DNA of 64,000 nt, taken from the NCBI GenBank assembly GCA_040901765.1, contig JBBDYG010000063.1, forward strand, positions 62,001 through 126,000, in the 5' to 3' direction. Origin of the DNA: JBBDYG01 sp040901765 (lineage in GTDB: Bacteria; Planctomycetota; Planctomycetia; Pirellulales; Lacipirellulaceae). Of this stretch, positions 32,171-41,419 are shown piece after piece. Below the pieces are notes generated by a model. The model saw nothing but the letters and a program-made list of their open reading frames with translations. It was not told the origin of the DNA and did not search any database. Position numbers and translations under genes: made by a program. Each line of letters starts with the position of its first letter. The stretch's first letter is position 1.

Positions 32171-33529
32171 ATGTCGGTAATTCAAGCCCTACGGCATACA
32201 GAACTGGCGAGCACGTGGACCGATGTGCCACGGCGCAAAGCTCGCGTCCTGCGCGGAAGTTGGGTGATTATCGATCAAGGGATTGTTAGTTTGGCCAATT
32301 TTTTCGCGGCGGCCATCGTCGGTCGGGTATGCGGACGGGAGGAGATGGGCATCTACGGGCTGGCGGTAAGCATCTTTTGGCTGGTCGCGGCGATCCCCAA
32401 CTCGCTTGTCTGGACTCCGTACACTTCGACGGCGGCGAAGCTGTCGCCGCGGCGGCGGGCAATTTACGCCGGAAGCGTCACTTGCCATGCGGGGCTTGTG
32501 ACGGTGTCGATTGCTGCCGTGCTGCTCGTGCTCGGACTGGTGTCGCTGCCGCTGGACGGAAACGCTGCTTGGTTCGGCCCGATGTGTCTGGCGCTAGTTC
32601 CGTTTGTAATCTTCACGATTCTTCGCGAACATGTGCGTCGCATCAATTTGGCACATCTGCAGACGCGGGCGCTGCTTGCTATCGATGTTCCCGCGGCGCT
32701 GTTGCAAATCAGCCTGCTGCTCGCGCTGGCGCACTTCGGCATGTTGTCGGCAACGACTGCACTTCTCGCGGCGGCGGCAGCTAGTGGCGTGGCGCTCGTT
32801 TGGTTGTTCAATCAGCGCGAGCGGTTTCAATTTGATGCCGCCCGCGTGCGAACTCATTGGACCTACAACCAGCGATTTGGTGGCTGGGTGTTGCTGGTGT
32901 CGCTCGCGTGGGTCGCGGGCGACACGTCGTATCGTTGGCTGTTGGGTTCGTTGCGTGGAATGGAGGCCCTGGGCGAATTCACCGCGGCGCAGAGCGTTGT
33001 GCTGGCGGTTAATCCGTTCTTGCTGGCGATCAGCAATCTGGCCCGGGCGACTGCGGCCAATACGATTGCAAACAGCGGCACCGGCGATCTGTGGCGGACG
33101 ACAACCCGTGCCACGCTGATGATCGGGCTATCGGCCGGGGCGGCGCTGTCCCTGTTAGCGCTGCTAGGCGGTCCGGTCGTTCGCATGGTTTTCGGGCCGG
33201 AGTTCGGGGGCCAGAGCGCAATCGTGGCCGCCTTGTGCCTGGGAATGTTCGCTCACAGCCTGCTGGTCCCGGTGGATGCAGTGCTCGCTGCTTTGCAGCA
33301 GGGGAAAGCAATGCTCGTTGCCTCGCTGGCGCGGATGATTGTCATCATCGCCGCGGGTGTCCCACTGATTTGGTGGCGCGGCGCCGAAGGTGTCGGATAC
33401 TCGATCGCGCTGGGCTGCGCCGCGGCGGCGATCGTGCAATGGCTTGCGCTGGCCCGCGAAACTGGCGACGAAAACCAGCCCGCGATTCCAATGAGCCGCC
33501 GTCCCTTGCCGGAGGGCGCATCGCTTTAG
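32171..33529 (+). CDS. Polysaccharide flippase (Wzx-like, MOP superfamily)
   Basis: A 452-residue polytopic membrane protein with about 12 hydrophobic helices, for example GIVSLANFFAAAIVGRVCG, GLAVSIFWLVAAIPNSLVWTPY and VAALCLGMFAHSLLVPVDAVLAALQQGKA. This is the pattern of the oligosaccharide flippase family, which moves undecaprenyl-linked repeat units across the membrane. The frame continues upstream to 32084 over the end of the Wzz gene; ATG 32171 (MSVIQALRHTELASTW) gives the normal N-terminus. It belongs to the same operon. Confidence 0.88.
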   Translation: MSVIQALRHTELASTWTDVPRRKARVLRGSWVIIDQGIVSLANFFAAAIVGRVCGREEMGIYGLAVSIFWLVAAIPNSLVWTPYTSTAAKLSPRRRAIYAGSVTCHAGLVTVSIAAVLLVLGLVSLPLDGNAAWFGPMCLALVPFVIFTILREHVRRINLAHLQTRALLAIDVPAALLQISLLLALAHFGMLSATTALLAAAAASGVALVWLFNQRERFQFDAARVRTHWTYNQRFGGWVLLVSLAWVAGDTSYRWLLGSLRGMEALGEFTAAQSVVLAVNPFLLAISNLARATAANTIANSGTGDLWRTTTRATLMIGLSAGAALSLLALLGGPVVRMVFGPEFGGQSAIVAALCLGMFAHSLLVPVDAVLAALQQGKAMLVASLARMIVIIAAGVPLIWWRGAEGVGYSIALGCAAAAIVQWLALARETGDENQPAIPMSRRPLPEGASL

Positions 33530-33533
33530 GGAC

Positions 33534-34907
33534 ATGAATCGTCGCAACTTCAAACTCGAACCGCCGAGCATCGACCGTGGGGTGTGGATCGCTGCGCCGT
33601 TGCTTTCGCTGGCGCTCATCGGGTTGGTCCACGACCTTGGATATGCAACGGCACTGGGTGGCGATTCCGCTGAAGCGGGTCGGTTCTTCGAAGGACAGGC
33701 CGAGTTCCAGTCCGACGTGGGCAGCGCGGCGACGGGCCGCATATTTGGATTTGCGTGCCTGCTGCTGGCGGGTATCTACTGCGCCCTCACGGTTCCGCGC
33801 GGCCGCCGTTTTCAGTGGAATGCCTTATCGCTGCTGATCGCAATGGGGCTGCTGTGGACGCTGGCCAGCGTGACGTGGTCCGTCGAACCGCATCATACGC
33901 TGCGCGAATTAATGCGTTTGTTCGCCTACGTGTTCGTGGCTGTCATGCTGGCGTTGCGGTTTGATCCGCGATCTCTTTGCTTGGTGCTAATTATTGGTCT
34001 GGGCGCCTCGATTGCCACGGCCGTTAGTGTGGAAATCATGACGGGCGGGTTTCGGCCTTGGGTATCCGATTATCGGCTTAGCGGTTCGATGCACAGCGGC
34101 GCGGTTGGCAGTTATTCGATGCTGCTGGTCCTGGCCGGGTACGCTCTCGCGCGGCAACGCGGAGGAAAAATGTGGTGGCTCGTATTCGTTGCGGGCGGGA
34201 CCACGCTGCTGCTAAGCAAAGCCCTCGCGGCGTTCATTGCCACAGCCGTCGGCCTGGCCGCAATCCGCTTCATGGGCATGACGAAGAGAAGCCTTGCACT
34301 GGGTGCCTGCTGCTCAGCGACGCTCCTTGCCGCCGCGTTAATCGCTAGTTCGGCTACTGACTTTTGGAGCAACTTTCGTTCGGGACGGATCGACACAATG
34401 GGTCGCGACTTCGATTTCAAGTCCTTCAATGGCCGAATCCCCCTGTGGAACGTCCTCTGGAATGCTTCGGATGGCAAACGCTTCGAAGGCTTCGGCTACG
34501 GTGGGTTTTGGGTCTCCGATCAAATTGAAACACTCAACGACGAATTGAACTGGTATGCGAGCCACGCCCATTCGGCTTACGTCGGTACTATGGTTCACGT
34601 GGGACTCGTGGGGCTGGTCCTTCTCATCGCGATCGGGTTATTGGCGTTGCGATGCACGATCCATCGTGTGCGGACGCCGAGAACTGCCGAGTCTTACGTG
34701 TTCGCGTCGTGGTTGGTCGTAGCGTTTTTCATCGGTATTGCCGAGACAAGTTTTGTTGAACCTCGCGACTTAGGACTATGTAGCGCGGCGATAGTGTTTA
34801 GCTGTGTCGTATCCCAACAACCAGCAGCCGCGCGCCAATCGGTCGCCCGCGCCGCCGCGACACTGCGGTCCGTTCACAGCTCGTCGCCGGAGGGACATTT
34901 CGCATGA
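33534..34907 (+). CDS. O-antigen ligase / polymerase (Wzy-WaaL-like) membrane protein
   Basis: A 457-residue integral membrane protein with about 10-12 helices and the family's large periplasmic loop. That loop includes DFDFKSFNGRIPLWNVLWNASDGKRFEGFGYGGFW and HAHSAYVGTMVHVGLVG, a motif region typical of O-antigen ligases. It probably polymerises repeat units at the periplasmic face. It starts five bases after the flippase gene, and its last four bases (ATGA) overlap the start of the next glycosyltransferase, showing tight translational coupling. Confidence 0.87.
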   Translation: MNRRNFKLEPPSIDRGVWIAAPLLSLALIGLVHDLGYATALGGDSAEAGRFFEGQAEFQSDVGSAATGRIFGFACLLLAGIYCALTVPRGRRFQWNALSLLIAMGLLWTLASVTWSVEPHHTLRELMRLFAYVFVAVMLALRFDPRSLCLVLIIGLGASIATAVSVEIMTGGFRPWVSDYRLSGSMHSGAVGSYSMLLVLAGYALARQRGGKMWWLVFVAGGTTLLLSKALAAFIATAVGLAAIRFMGMTKRSLALGACCSATLLAAALIASSATDFWSNFRSGRIDTMGRDFDFKSFNGRIPLWNVLWNASDGKRFEGFGYGGFWVSDQIETLNDELNWYASHAHSAYVGTMVHVGLVGLVLLIAIGLLALRCTIHRVRTPRTAESYVFASWLVVAFFIGIAETSFVEPRDLGLCSAAIVFSCVVSQQPAAARQSVARAAATLRSVHSSSPEGHFA

Positions 34908-35887
34908 CCAAAGTAACCGTCCTGATGACCGTTTACAACGGTCTGCCGTTTGTGCGGCAAGCGGTCGAGTCCGTATTGGAACAAACGTTGACGGACTGGC
35001 GGTTCGTGATCGTGAACGACGGCTCGACCGATGGCACGCGCGATTACTTGGAGTCAATTCGCGACGAACGGTTTGCGATTGTCAATCAAGAGAATGCCGG
35101 TATTTCCGTTGCGATGAACAGCGGTCTGCAACACTGCAACACCCGATATGTTGCGCGACTCGACGCGGACGACGTGGCGCTGCCTACGCGGCTGGCCGAG
35201 CAAGTCGCGTTTCTCGACGCCCACTCCAATGTCGGATTGGTCGGCACGCAGGTGGTGCCGATGGGAGAGCGCCGATTGGGACGAAGTCTCACGCTTCCAT
35301 TAGAACATGAAGCAATCATCGGCGCGCTGCTCTCGGGTCGCCATGCCGTGGTCCATTCGTCAATCATGCTTCGCACCGAATTGTTGCGGCAGGTCGGCGG
35401 TTATTGGACGCTCCCCATGGGAGAGGAATACGACATGATGTTGCGGCTTGGCGAGGTGAGCCAATTGGCCAACCTCGACCGCGTGCTCTTACTCTACCGC
35501 GTGCATCAAGGAAGTCTTACGGGCAAAGCAATGCGTCTGGCGCAGTTCCGCATTGCCTTGGCGTGCGAACTGGCGCGCCGTCGGCGAGCCGGGGCGCCAA
35601 GAATTACACCCGAGGAGTTTCAGGCGCTCCGCGACGCGCGGCCTTGGTTGCGCCGGGCCGTCGAATCGTTTGATATTCATGCTCGCCGCCAGTACCGCGT
35701 GGCGGTGGCGGAGATGTGCGGCCACCACCCGCTGCGCGGTCGAGCACGCTTAGCTTGGGCGGCACTTTGCTCGCCGCGGCTTACCGTGGAGCGAGTGATC
35801 CGGGTGGTTCGCAATTCGCCGCCCGCGCGGGAAACCCTCAACCACAACCCACTGATATCTGAAAACTCGATATCACAGGCAACCTAG
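34904..35887 (+). CDS. Family 2 glycosyltransferase
   Basis: A 327-residue GT-A fold enzyme. The nucleotide-sugar-binding start is TVLMTVYNGLPFVRQAVESVLEQTLTDWRFVIVNDGSTDGT. The metal-binding DxD is in YVARLDADDVALPTRL. An acceptor-side segment, LPMGEEYDMMLRLGEV, carries the putative catalytic acidic residues. It has no strong membrane segment and should act on the cytoplasmic face. It overlaps the upstream ligase by four bases (ATGA). Sugar specificity is unknown. Confidence 0.92.
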   Translation: MTKVTVLMTVYNGLPFVRQAVESVLEQTLTDWRFVIVNDGSTDGTRDYLESIRDERFAIVNQENAGISVAMNSGLQHCNTRYVARLDADDVALPTRLAEQVAFLDAHSNVGLVGTQVVPMGERRLGRSLTLPLEHEAIIGALLSGRHAVVHSSIMLRTELLRQVGGYWTLPMGEEYDMMLRLGEVSQLANLDRVLLLYRVHQGSLTGKAMRLAQFRIALACELARRRRAGAPRITPEEFQALRDARPWLRRAVESFDIHARRQYRVAVAEMCGHHPLRGRARLAWAALCSPRLTVERVIRVVRNSPPARETLNHNPLISENSISQAT

Positions 35888-35894
35888 CGACCGT

Positions 35895-37226
35895 ATGCCA
35901 TCCGACTTACCATCCAACGCGCCAAGACTTTTGCGAGCCGAATCGCAACCAATGGCGCTACGACTGTTCGTGGTGACGGCCTTTGTAGCGATCGTGCTGC
36001 TATCCGGATGGCGGGTCGTGCGAACGCTGCATCGTCCGGGGGATGTTCCCGAGTATCAGCAAGGGCTATCCGACTTTCACCATATTTTCGTCTTTCCCGC
36101 GATGGCGGCCCGTGAAGGGGTCAACCCCTATCACGCCGAGTTCATGGAGCGCTACGCGGTCAACAGGCAATACCCGCTCTATTCGCCGGCGATGTTTTGG
36201 CTCGCCTATCCGCTCGCGCTCATTTCCTTGGACGCCGCGGACGTTTTGTATTTTTCTGTAACGGTGCTGCTGGTCGTAGCGCTCGCCGCATCGGCTCTCT
36301 TTGCGTGCCGAATGCCGCGTACCGTGGTCAATGTATTTGGCCTCGCGACGCTCATTCTACTAAGTCGGCCGGGACATGTGAATTTGCTGGCGGGACAGCC
36401 GACGCTGCTGATTGTGTTGGGCGCGGTCTGGGCGCTGGAACTGGCACGGCGTCGGCCGAACTGGGCCGGGGTCGCATTAGCGGTGACGACGCTCAAGCCG
36501 ACGTTCGGCGTGCCGCTGATCTGGCTCATGTTTTGCCGCCGGGACTTCCATGCAGTGGCGGTTGGCGTCGTAATTAGTGCTGCGACGGTCGTTGCGGGAC
36601 TGGCGCCGTTCGTAGCGAGTGACGGCCTGGGTTCCGTGCTGACTTCGCTCCGCGAAAGCCAATCGCAGCATGAAGCGGACCCCACGGTCGCCGCGGAAAC
36701 CACTTGGACCCGGCTCGACGCCCAGGCCCTGTTGGGCAAACTGTTGCCGACCGCGCCCAGCGGTGCGATGAACCTCGGCCTTACGGCCGCGATTTTGCTC
36801 GCTGCGGGGTGGGTCGTATGGCGCACGCCACGCGGCCCGCTCACGGACGGGGCCGACAATCTATCGGGCCTCGTTATCTTCACCGCCACGCTCGCCTGCA
36901 TCTACCACGGCACCTACGACGCGTTATTGCTCATTGTGCCCTGGGTCGGTGTCGCCGTCGGTCGGCTCCACTATCAACTACCTGCGAAAGTGCAAATCAT
37001 CGTGATGGTGTTGCTGACGATTCCCGCGGTGAACTATCTCTCCGCGCGCACACTGTTGAGCCGGCTCGCGATCGAAGGCCCGTTGTGGACGGGGCTCACG
37101 GCCCTGAACAGCATTTCGATTGTGGCGCTCTTTGTACTCGCATGCTACTGCCTGGAGGCTATCAGCTACCGGCCGGAAGCACTGTCCCTTTCCTCTGGCC
37201 GGCAGCCGTTAGCCGACAGCCGTTAG
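35895..37226 (+). CDS. GT87-like (DUF2029) polyprenyl-phosphate-dependent glycosyltransferase
   Basis: A 443-residue membrane protein with about 10 helices and the GT-C-like region DFHHIFVFPAMAAREGVNPYHAEFMERYA, whose acidic residue follows the first helix, then YPLYSPAMFWLAYPLAL. The later LNLLAGQPTLLIVLGAVWALELARRR and TTLKPTFGVPLIWL segments resemble DUF2029/GT87 mannosyltransferases that use lipid-linked sugars on the outer face. Its last codons (SSGRQPLADSR) are encoded by a small repeat of the type gccgttagccgacagccgtt. It sits seven bases after the previous gene. Confidence 0.85.
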   Translation: MPSDLPSNAPRLLRAESQPMALRLFVVTAFVAIVLLSGWRVVRTLHRPGDVPEYQQGLSDFHHIFVFPAMAAREGVNPYHAEFMERYAVNRQYPLYSPAMFWLAYPLALISLDAADVLYFSVTVLLVVALAASALFACRMPRTVVNVFGLATLILLSRPGHVNLLAGQPTLLIVLGAVWALELARRRPNWAGVALAVTTLKPTFGVPLIWLMFCRRDFHAVAVGVVISAATVVAGLAPFVASDGLGSVLTSLRESQSQHEADPTVAAETTWTRLDAQALLGKLLPTAPSGAMNLGLTAAILLAAGWVVWRTPRGPLTDGADNLSGLVIFTATLACIYHGTYDALLLIVPWVGVAVGRLHYQLPAKVQIIVMVLLTIPAVNYLSARTLLSRLAIEGPLWTGLTALNSISIVALFVLACYCLEAISYRPEALSLSSGRQPLADSR

Positions 37227-37236
37227 CCCAAAACAC

Positions 37237-38043
37237 ATGATTGACCGTGGAAAACACAACGTCGCTGGAGTTCGGGTCGACGCCGTCGATTACGAGGCGG
37301 CGATCGAGCGGATTGCCATTGCCGCGCGCGCCGGTCGGCCCTACTCGGTAGCCGCGGTGTCGGTGCATGGGGTTATGGTCAGCGTGCTTGATAAAACCCA
37401 TCGCTATCGGCTGAACAAGCTCGACCTGCTCACGCCCGACGGTCAGCCCGTTCGCTGGGCGCTGAACTTGATTCACGGTGCAAAGCTGCGGGAGCGCGTC
37501 TATGGACCGCAATTGACGTTTGAAGTTTGCCGTCGGGCGGCTGAAGATGGGATGCCGATTTTCATTCTCGGCGGGGACGACTCGCTGCTCAACGATCTCG
37601 TGACACAGCTTACGGAGAAACTTCCATTACTCAAGATCGCTGGTTGCCGACCCGCGCGATACGAATCAATTACTCCCGAAGAACAATCCGCATTGGTCGA
37701 TCAAATAAAGGCCAGCGGGGCCAAGATTCTGCTTGTTGGCCTGGGCTGTCCGAAGCAGGAAGTGTTCGTCTACGAAATGCGCGACGCGCTTTCGATGCCG
37801 GTGTTGGCGGTCGGCGCGGCGCTGAATTTCCACGCGGGACACCTGCCCCAAGCGCCGCCGCTGATGCAGCGGTGGGGTCTCGAATGGGCGTTTCGCCTCG
37901 CTCACGAGCCGCGCCGCCTGTGGCGACGCTACCTGCTGGTGAATCCACTGTATTTGGGACTTTTCGCTTTGCAAGCGCTGGGCATCTATGCCATCGACCC
38001 CGAGAGCGCCCAGGCTCCACTTGAGGAGATGCGTTATGGTTGA
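37237..38043 (+). CDS. WecG/TagA/CpsF-family (GT26) glycosyltransferase
   Basis: A 268-residue enzyme of the GT26 family, which adds a second sugar (ManNAc, ManNAcA or similar) to a lipid-linked first sugar. Family motifs are visible: LDLLTPDGQPVRWALNLIHG, RVYGPQLTFEVCRRAAEDGMPIFILGG, ILLVGLGCPKQEVFVYEM and GAALNFHAGHLPQAPPLMQRWGLEWAFRLAHEPRRLWRRY. The last is the conserved C-terminal part. The 3' end overlaps the next glycosyltransferase by eight bases. Confidence 0.93.
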   Translation: MIDRGKHNVAGVRVDAVDYEAAIERIAIAARAGRPYSVAAVSVHGVMVSVLDKTHRYRLNKLDLLTPDGQPVRWALNLIHGAKLRERVYGPQLTFEVCRRAAEDGMPIFILGGDDSLLNDLVTQLTEKLPLLKIAGCRPARYESITPEEQSALVDQIKASGAKILLVGLGCPKQEVFVYEMRDALSMPVLAVGAALNFHAGHLPQAPPLMQRWGLEWAFRLAHEPRRLWRRYLLVNPLYLGLFALQALGIYAIDPESAQAPLEEMRYG

Positions 38044-38848
38044 AATGAACGCGCAACGCGCCGAGGCGTCGATTGCCGACCTCATCGCCGAGACGGCCAC
38101 GACGCAGCAAGCGGTGCATATTGTGCTGCCCGCCTACAACGAAGCGGAGGCATTGCCGCCGTTGTTGGCGGCGATTCATGCCGCACTCGACCGGTCCGAA
38201 ATCGCGTATTCGGTGATCGTTGTCGATGACGGCAGCCGCGATGACACGGCGCTCTTGGCAAGCCAAGCGTCGTTCCACATGCCGGTTGTGCTCGTCGAGC
38301 ACGTGGTAAACCAGGGCCTTGCCGCGGCGATTCGCACCGGTTTTCGCGCGGCGCTCGCGCAAAGTGCGCCGGGCGATGTGATTGTATTGATGGATGCCGA
38401 CAATACCCATCCGCCCGCGCTCATGCATCGGATGCTCGGCATGGTCCGCGAAGGGCACGATGTGGTGATTGCCTCGCGTTATCAACCCGGCGCGCGGGTC
38501 GTGGGCGTGCCGTGGCACCGTAATCTGCTCAGCCTCGGCGCGCGGGGGCTGTTCCGGCTCGTATTTCCCATCACGGGCGTGCGTGATTATACCTGCGGTT
38601 TTCGAGCTTACCGTGAGAACGTGCTGCGGCAAGCGATGGCGGACTACGGCGATGATTTCGTGAGCGAGAAGGGTTTCTCGTGTATGGTCGACGTGCTGCT
38701 CAAACTGCGGCGCTACGACTTGATCATGGGCGAAGTGCCGCTCATTTTGCGATACGACCAAAAAGGCGGCGTCAGCAAGATGCGCGTCGCCAGCACCATT
38801 TGGCAAACGCTCGCACTCATGGTCCGGCGACGATTCGTGCGAACATAA
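38036..38848 (+). CDS. Family 2 glycosyltransferase (DPM1-like)
   Basis: A 270-residue GT2 enzyme resembling polyprenyl-phosphate mannosyltransferases: HIVLPAYNEAEALPPLLAAIHAAL, VIVVDDGSRDDTALLA, the DxD motif in VIVLMDADNTHPPALMHRML, and TCGFRAYRENVLRQAM. No C-terminal membrane anchor is apparent. ATG 38036 has GAGGAG seven bases upstream, deciding the start. It could supply the lipid-linked sugar used by the GT87-like enzyme encoded two genes upstream; this link is inference. Confidence 0.92.
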   Translation: MVEMNAQRAEASIADLIAETATTQQAVHIVLPAYNEAEALPPLLAAIHAALDRSEIAYSVIVVDDGSRDDTALLASQASFHMPVVLVEHVVNQGLAAAIRTGFRAALAQSAPGDVIVLMDADNTHPPALMHRMLGMVREGHDVVIASRYQPGARVVGVPWHRNLLSLGARGLFRLVFPITGVRDYTCGFRAYRENVLRQAMADYGDDFVSEKGFSCMVDVLLKLRRYDLIMGEVPLILRYDQKGGVSKMRVASTIWQTLALMVRRRFVRT

Positions 38849-38966
38849 GCACACGAAGCTACGGAGAACTGAACAGAAGCTCGCAAAGGTCGCGAAGAAG
38901 ATTGAAAGAGAATGTAAACCACCCGTATCTTCGCATTTCCCTGACCCCTGCATCCTCGATCCTCCC

Positions 38967-40367
38967 ATGAATTCTCAACCCTCACGATGGGCCGTAATCG
39001 GCGGCGGGATGCTCGGGATGACGCTCGCGCATCGACTGGCGCAGCGTGGGCAGCGGGTCACGCTGTTAGAGGCCGCGCCGCAACTCGGCGGCTTGGCGAG
39101 CGCGTGGAGCCTGGGCGATGCCGTTTGGGACCGGCATTATCACGTCACGCTGCTGTCCGACACGCACTTGCGGGCGCTCCTTGCGGAGATCGGCCTGGAG
39201 CACGAGATGAAGTGGATTGAAACCAAAACCGGTTTCTTCACGGACGGCAAGCTTCACTCAATGTCCAACACGCTCGAGTTCCTCAAGTTCCCGCCGTTGA
39301 CTTGGATCGAAAAACTGCGGCTAGGTGGCACAATCTTTTATGCGTCGAAGATTAAAAATTGGAAGCGGCTCGAAAAGCTGACCGTTGCCAAATGGCTTCG
39401 CCGCTGGTCGGGCAAAGGGACGTTTGAAAAAATTTGGCTCCCGCTGTTGCGGGCGAAGTTGGGCGACATGTACAAGAAAACTTCGGCCGCCTTCATCTGG
39501 GCACATACCAATCGTATGTACGCCGCGCGGCGGTCGGGACTCAAGAAGGAAATGTTCGGCTACGTCCCCGGCGGCTACGCCCGCATTCTGGAACGATTTG
39601 CGCAGGTGCTCGAAGCGGAAGGCGTTGAAATCGAGCGCGGCGCCCCGGTGCGCGAGGTGCGATCAAACCACGACGGCTCAGTTCGCGTCGAGTACGGCGA
39701 GGCCCAATCGGCGGAGTTTGATCGCGTCGTCTTTACGGTTCCTTCGCCGATCATTTCGCGCGCCTGTCCCGATCTTACCGACCACGAGCGAGAGCGCTTC
39801 GAGGGGATCGAATATCTTGGCATTGTGTGCGCTTCATTGCTGTTGAAGAATCCGTTATCGCCGTACTACGTCACCAACATCACCGACGAATGGGTACCGC
39901 TGACGGCCGTGATCGAGATGACCACGATTGTCGATTCGCAGGAACTGGGGGGACACGCCCTGGTGTACTTGCCAAAGTACGCCGCGGGCGACGATCCGGT
40001 GTTCAAGCTCACGGACGATGAGCTGCGCGAGCGGTACTTTTGCACGCTCGAGAAGATGTATCCGCATTTCTCGCGCGATGATGTGGTGGCGTTTCGCGTT
40101 TCGCGGGCGAAGCATGTGATGGCGTTACCGACGGTCCGCTACTCCGAGCGATTGCCACCGCTGGCGACCTCGATTCCTGGGGTCTATGCGGTGAACTCGG
40201 CGCATATCCTCAAGGGGAACCTGAACGTAAACGAAACGATTCAGATTGCCGAAGAAGCGATTGAAGGCGTGTTGAAACCGGCCCTACATAGCCGACCCAT
40301 CCTGGGTCGGTCGGCCACGGAACTGACGGAGCCAGTGCTCGCCGGCCAAGATGGCCGGGCTATTTAG
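38967..40367 (+). CDS. FAD-dependent amine-oxidase-like oxidoreductase
   Basis: A 466-residue flavoprotein with an N-terminal dinucleotide-binding motif (WAVIGGGMLGMTLAHRLAQRGQRVTLLEAAPQLGGLAS) and a C-terminal part (PGVYAVNSAHILKGNLNVNETIQIAEEA) typical of the protoporphyrinogen oxidase/UDP-galactopyranose mutase-like group. In polysaccharide clusters such proteins may modify a sugar or its carrier; the substrate is not known. The last 25 residues are encoded by two small palindromes (gacccatcctgggtc and ggccaagatggcc) and look like added sequence. The start is preceded by a pyrimidine-rich tract (ccctgacccctgcatcctcg) and no Shine-Dalgarno. Confidence 0.87.
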   Translation: MNSQPSRWAVIGGGMLGMTLAHRLAQRGQRVTLLEAAPQLGGLASAWSLGDAVWDRHYHVTLLSDTHLRALLAEIGLEHEMKWIETKTGFFTDGKLHSMSNTLEFLKFPPLTWIEKLRLGGTIFYASKIKNWKRLEKLTVAKWLRRWSGKGTFEKIWLPLLRAKLGDMYKKTSAAFIWAHTNRMYAARRSGLKKEMFGYVPGGYARILERFAQVLEAEGVEIERGAPVREVRSNHDGSVRVEYGEAQSAEFDRVVFTVPSPIISRACPDLTDHERERFEGIEYLGIVCASLLLKNPLSPYYVTNITDEWVPLTAVIEMTTIVDSQELGGHALVYLPKYAAGDDPVFKLTDDELRERYFCTLEKMYPHFSRDDVVAFRVSRAKHVMALPTVRYSERLPPLATSIPGVYAVNSAHILKGNLNVNETIQIAEEAIEGVLKPALHSRPILGRSATELTEPVLAGQDGRAI

Positions 40368-40380
40368 CGGTTAAATCCAT

Positions 40381-41388
40381 ATGAACAAGCCACTCGCCAG
40401 TTTGTCCCTCGATCTCGATAACAAGTGGGCGTACCTGCGCACTCATGGCAACAAGAACTGGACGACGTATCCGAGTTACTTGCCTCTGGTCGTGCCGCGG
40501 ATTCTCGACACGCTTGCGGCGCACCGGCTCACGATCACCGCGTTTGTCGTCGGGCAAGACGCCGCGCGGGTCGAGAATCGCGAAGCGATCGAATCGGTCG
40601 TCGCCGCGGGGCATGAGATCGGGAATCATACGCAAAACCATTACCCTTGGCTTCACACGCTTCCGCAGGAGCGAATCGAGCGCGAAATCATCGACGCCGA
40701 AGAGATTCTGGAACAAATTACGGGCGACCCACCGCGCGGTTTTCGCGGACCCGGTTTTAGTTGGTCACCTTTGACGCTCGAATTCCTTGCCCGCCGAGGG
40801 TATTTGTACGATGCGTCGACGTTTCCCACCTTTCTCGGTCCCGTGGCACGGCTCTACTGCATACTAAAATCGACTCTGAGCAAGTGCGAGCGCGAGCAAC
40901 GGAAAGAACTATTCGGCGGCCTGCGCGACGGCCTGCGGCCGCTCAAACCGTACTTGCTGCGAACGCTCACAGGGCCGCTGGTGGAGATACCGGTCACCAC
41001 GATACCGCTTGTGCGGGCGCCGTTTCACATGACGTATTTGCTCTACTTACGGCAGTTTTCGGCGGCGCTCTGTAAAACCTATTTGCATACGGCACTGACG
41101 CTATGCAAATTACGGGGCGTGGCCCCCTCGATGCTGCTGCATCCGCTCGATTTTTTGGGCTGTGAGGACGTGCCCGAGTTGGCGTTCTTTCCCGGCATGT
41201 CGCTGTCGCGGGGGCAGAAGGACGAGGTGATGCAGATGACGCTCGACGCGTTGTGCCGAGCGTACCGCGTTGTGCCGCTGGCCGAACAGGCACTGGAGGT
41301 GCGTGGCCAGCATGGTCTTTCCGAACCGGCGTTCAGCATGTGGCAACCGGAAGCAAGCAGGGCGCGTGCGGTCCCCGCCGGTCGCTAA
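40381..41388 (+). CDS. Polysaccharide deacetylase (NodB-like)
   Basis: A 335-residue carbohydrate-esterase-4-like enzyme. The first acidic metal motif is LSLDLDNKW, the HxxxH motif is HEIGNHTQNH, and the active-site groove motif is RGFRGPGFSWSPLTLEFLARRGYLYDAS. A long C-terminal region with MLLHPLDFLGCEDVPEL carries the probable catalytic His. No signal peptide is seen, so it may act in the cytoplasm on precursor, or be exported by another route. It ends the exopolysaccharide cluster. The TAA stop lies in a hairpin shared with the convergent apbE gene. Confidence 0.9.
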   Translation: MNKPLASLSLDLDNKWAYLRTHGNKNWTTYPSYLPLVVPRILDTLAAHRLTITAFVVGQDAARVENREAIESVVAAGHEIGNHTQNHYPWLHTLPQERIEREIIDAEEILEQITGDPPRGFRGPGFSWSPLTLEFLARRGYLYDASTFPTFLGPVARLYCILKSTLSKCEREQRKELFGGLRDGLRPLKPYLLRTLTGPLVEIPVTTIPLVRAPFHMTYLLYLRQFSAALCKTYLHTALTLCKLRGVAPSMLLHPLDFLGCEDVPELAFFPGMSLSRGQKDEVMQMTLDALCRAYRVVPLAEQALEVRGQHGLSEPAFSMWQPEASRARAVPAGR

Positions 41389-41419
41389 GCCGCAAGCGGC
41401 GACCGTTTACGGCTTAGCG
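41383..41419. repeat. Hairpin spanning the stop codons of two convergent genes
   Basis: Arms cgctaagccg (41383-41392) and cggcttagcg (41410-41419) have a 17-base spacer. The plus-strand stop (TAA, 41386-41388) is in the left arm, and the minus-strand stop (41409-41407) is just before the right arm. No T-run follows on either strand. Confidence 0.8.

Noticed and set aside
37670..38968. 432-codon minus-strand frame in the exopolysaccharide cluster
   Set aside because: Antisense to two glycosyltransferases with clear motifs; its sequence is rich in His and Arg and has no domain.
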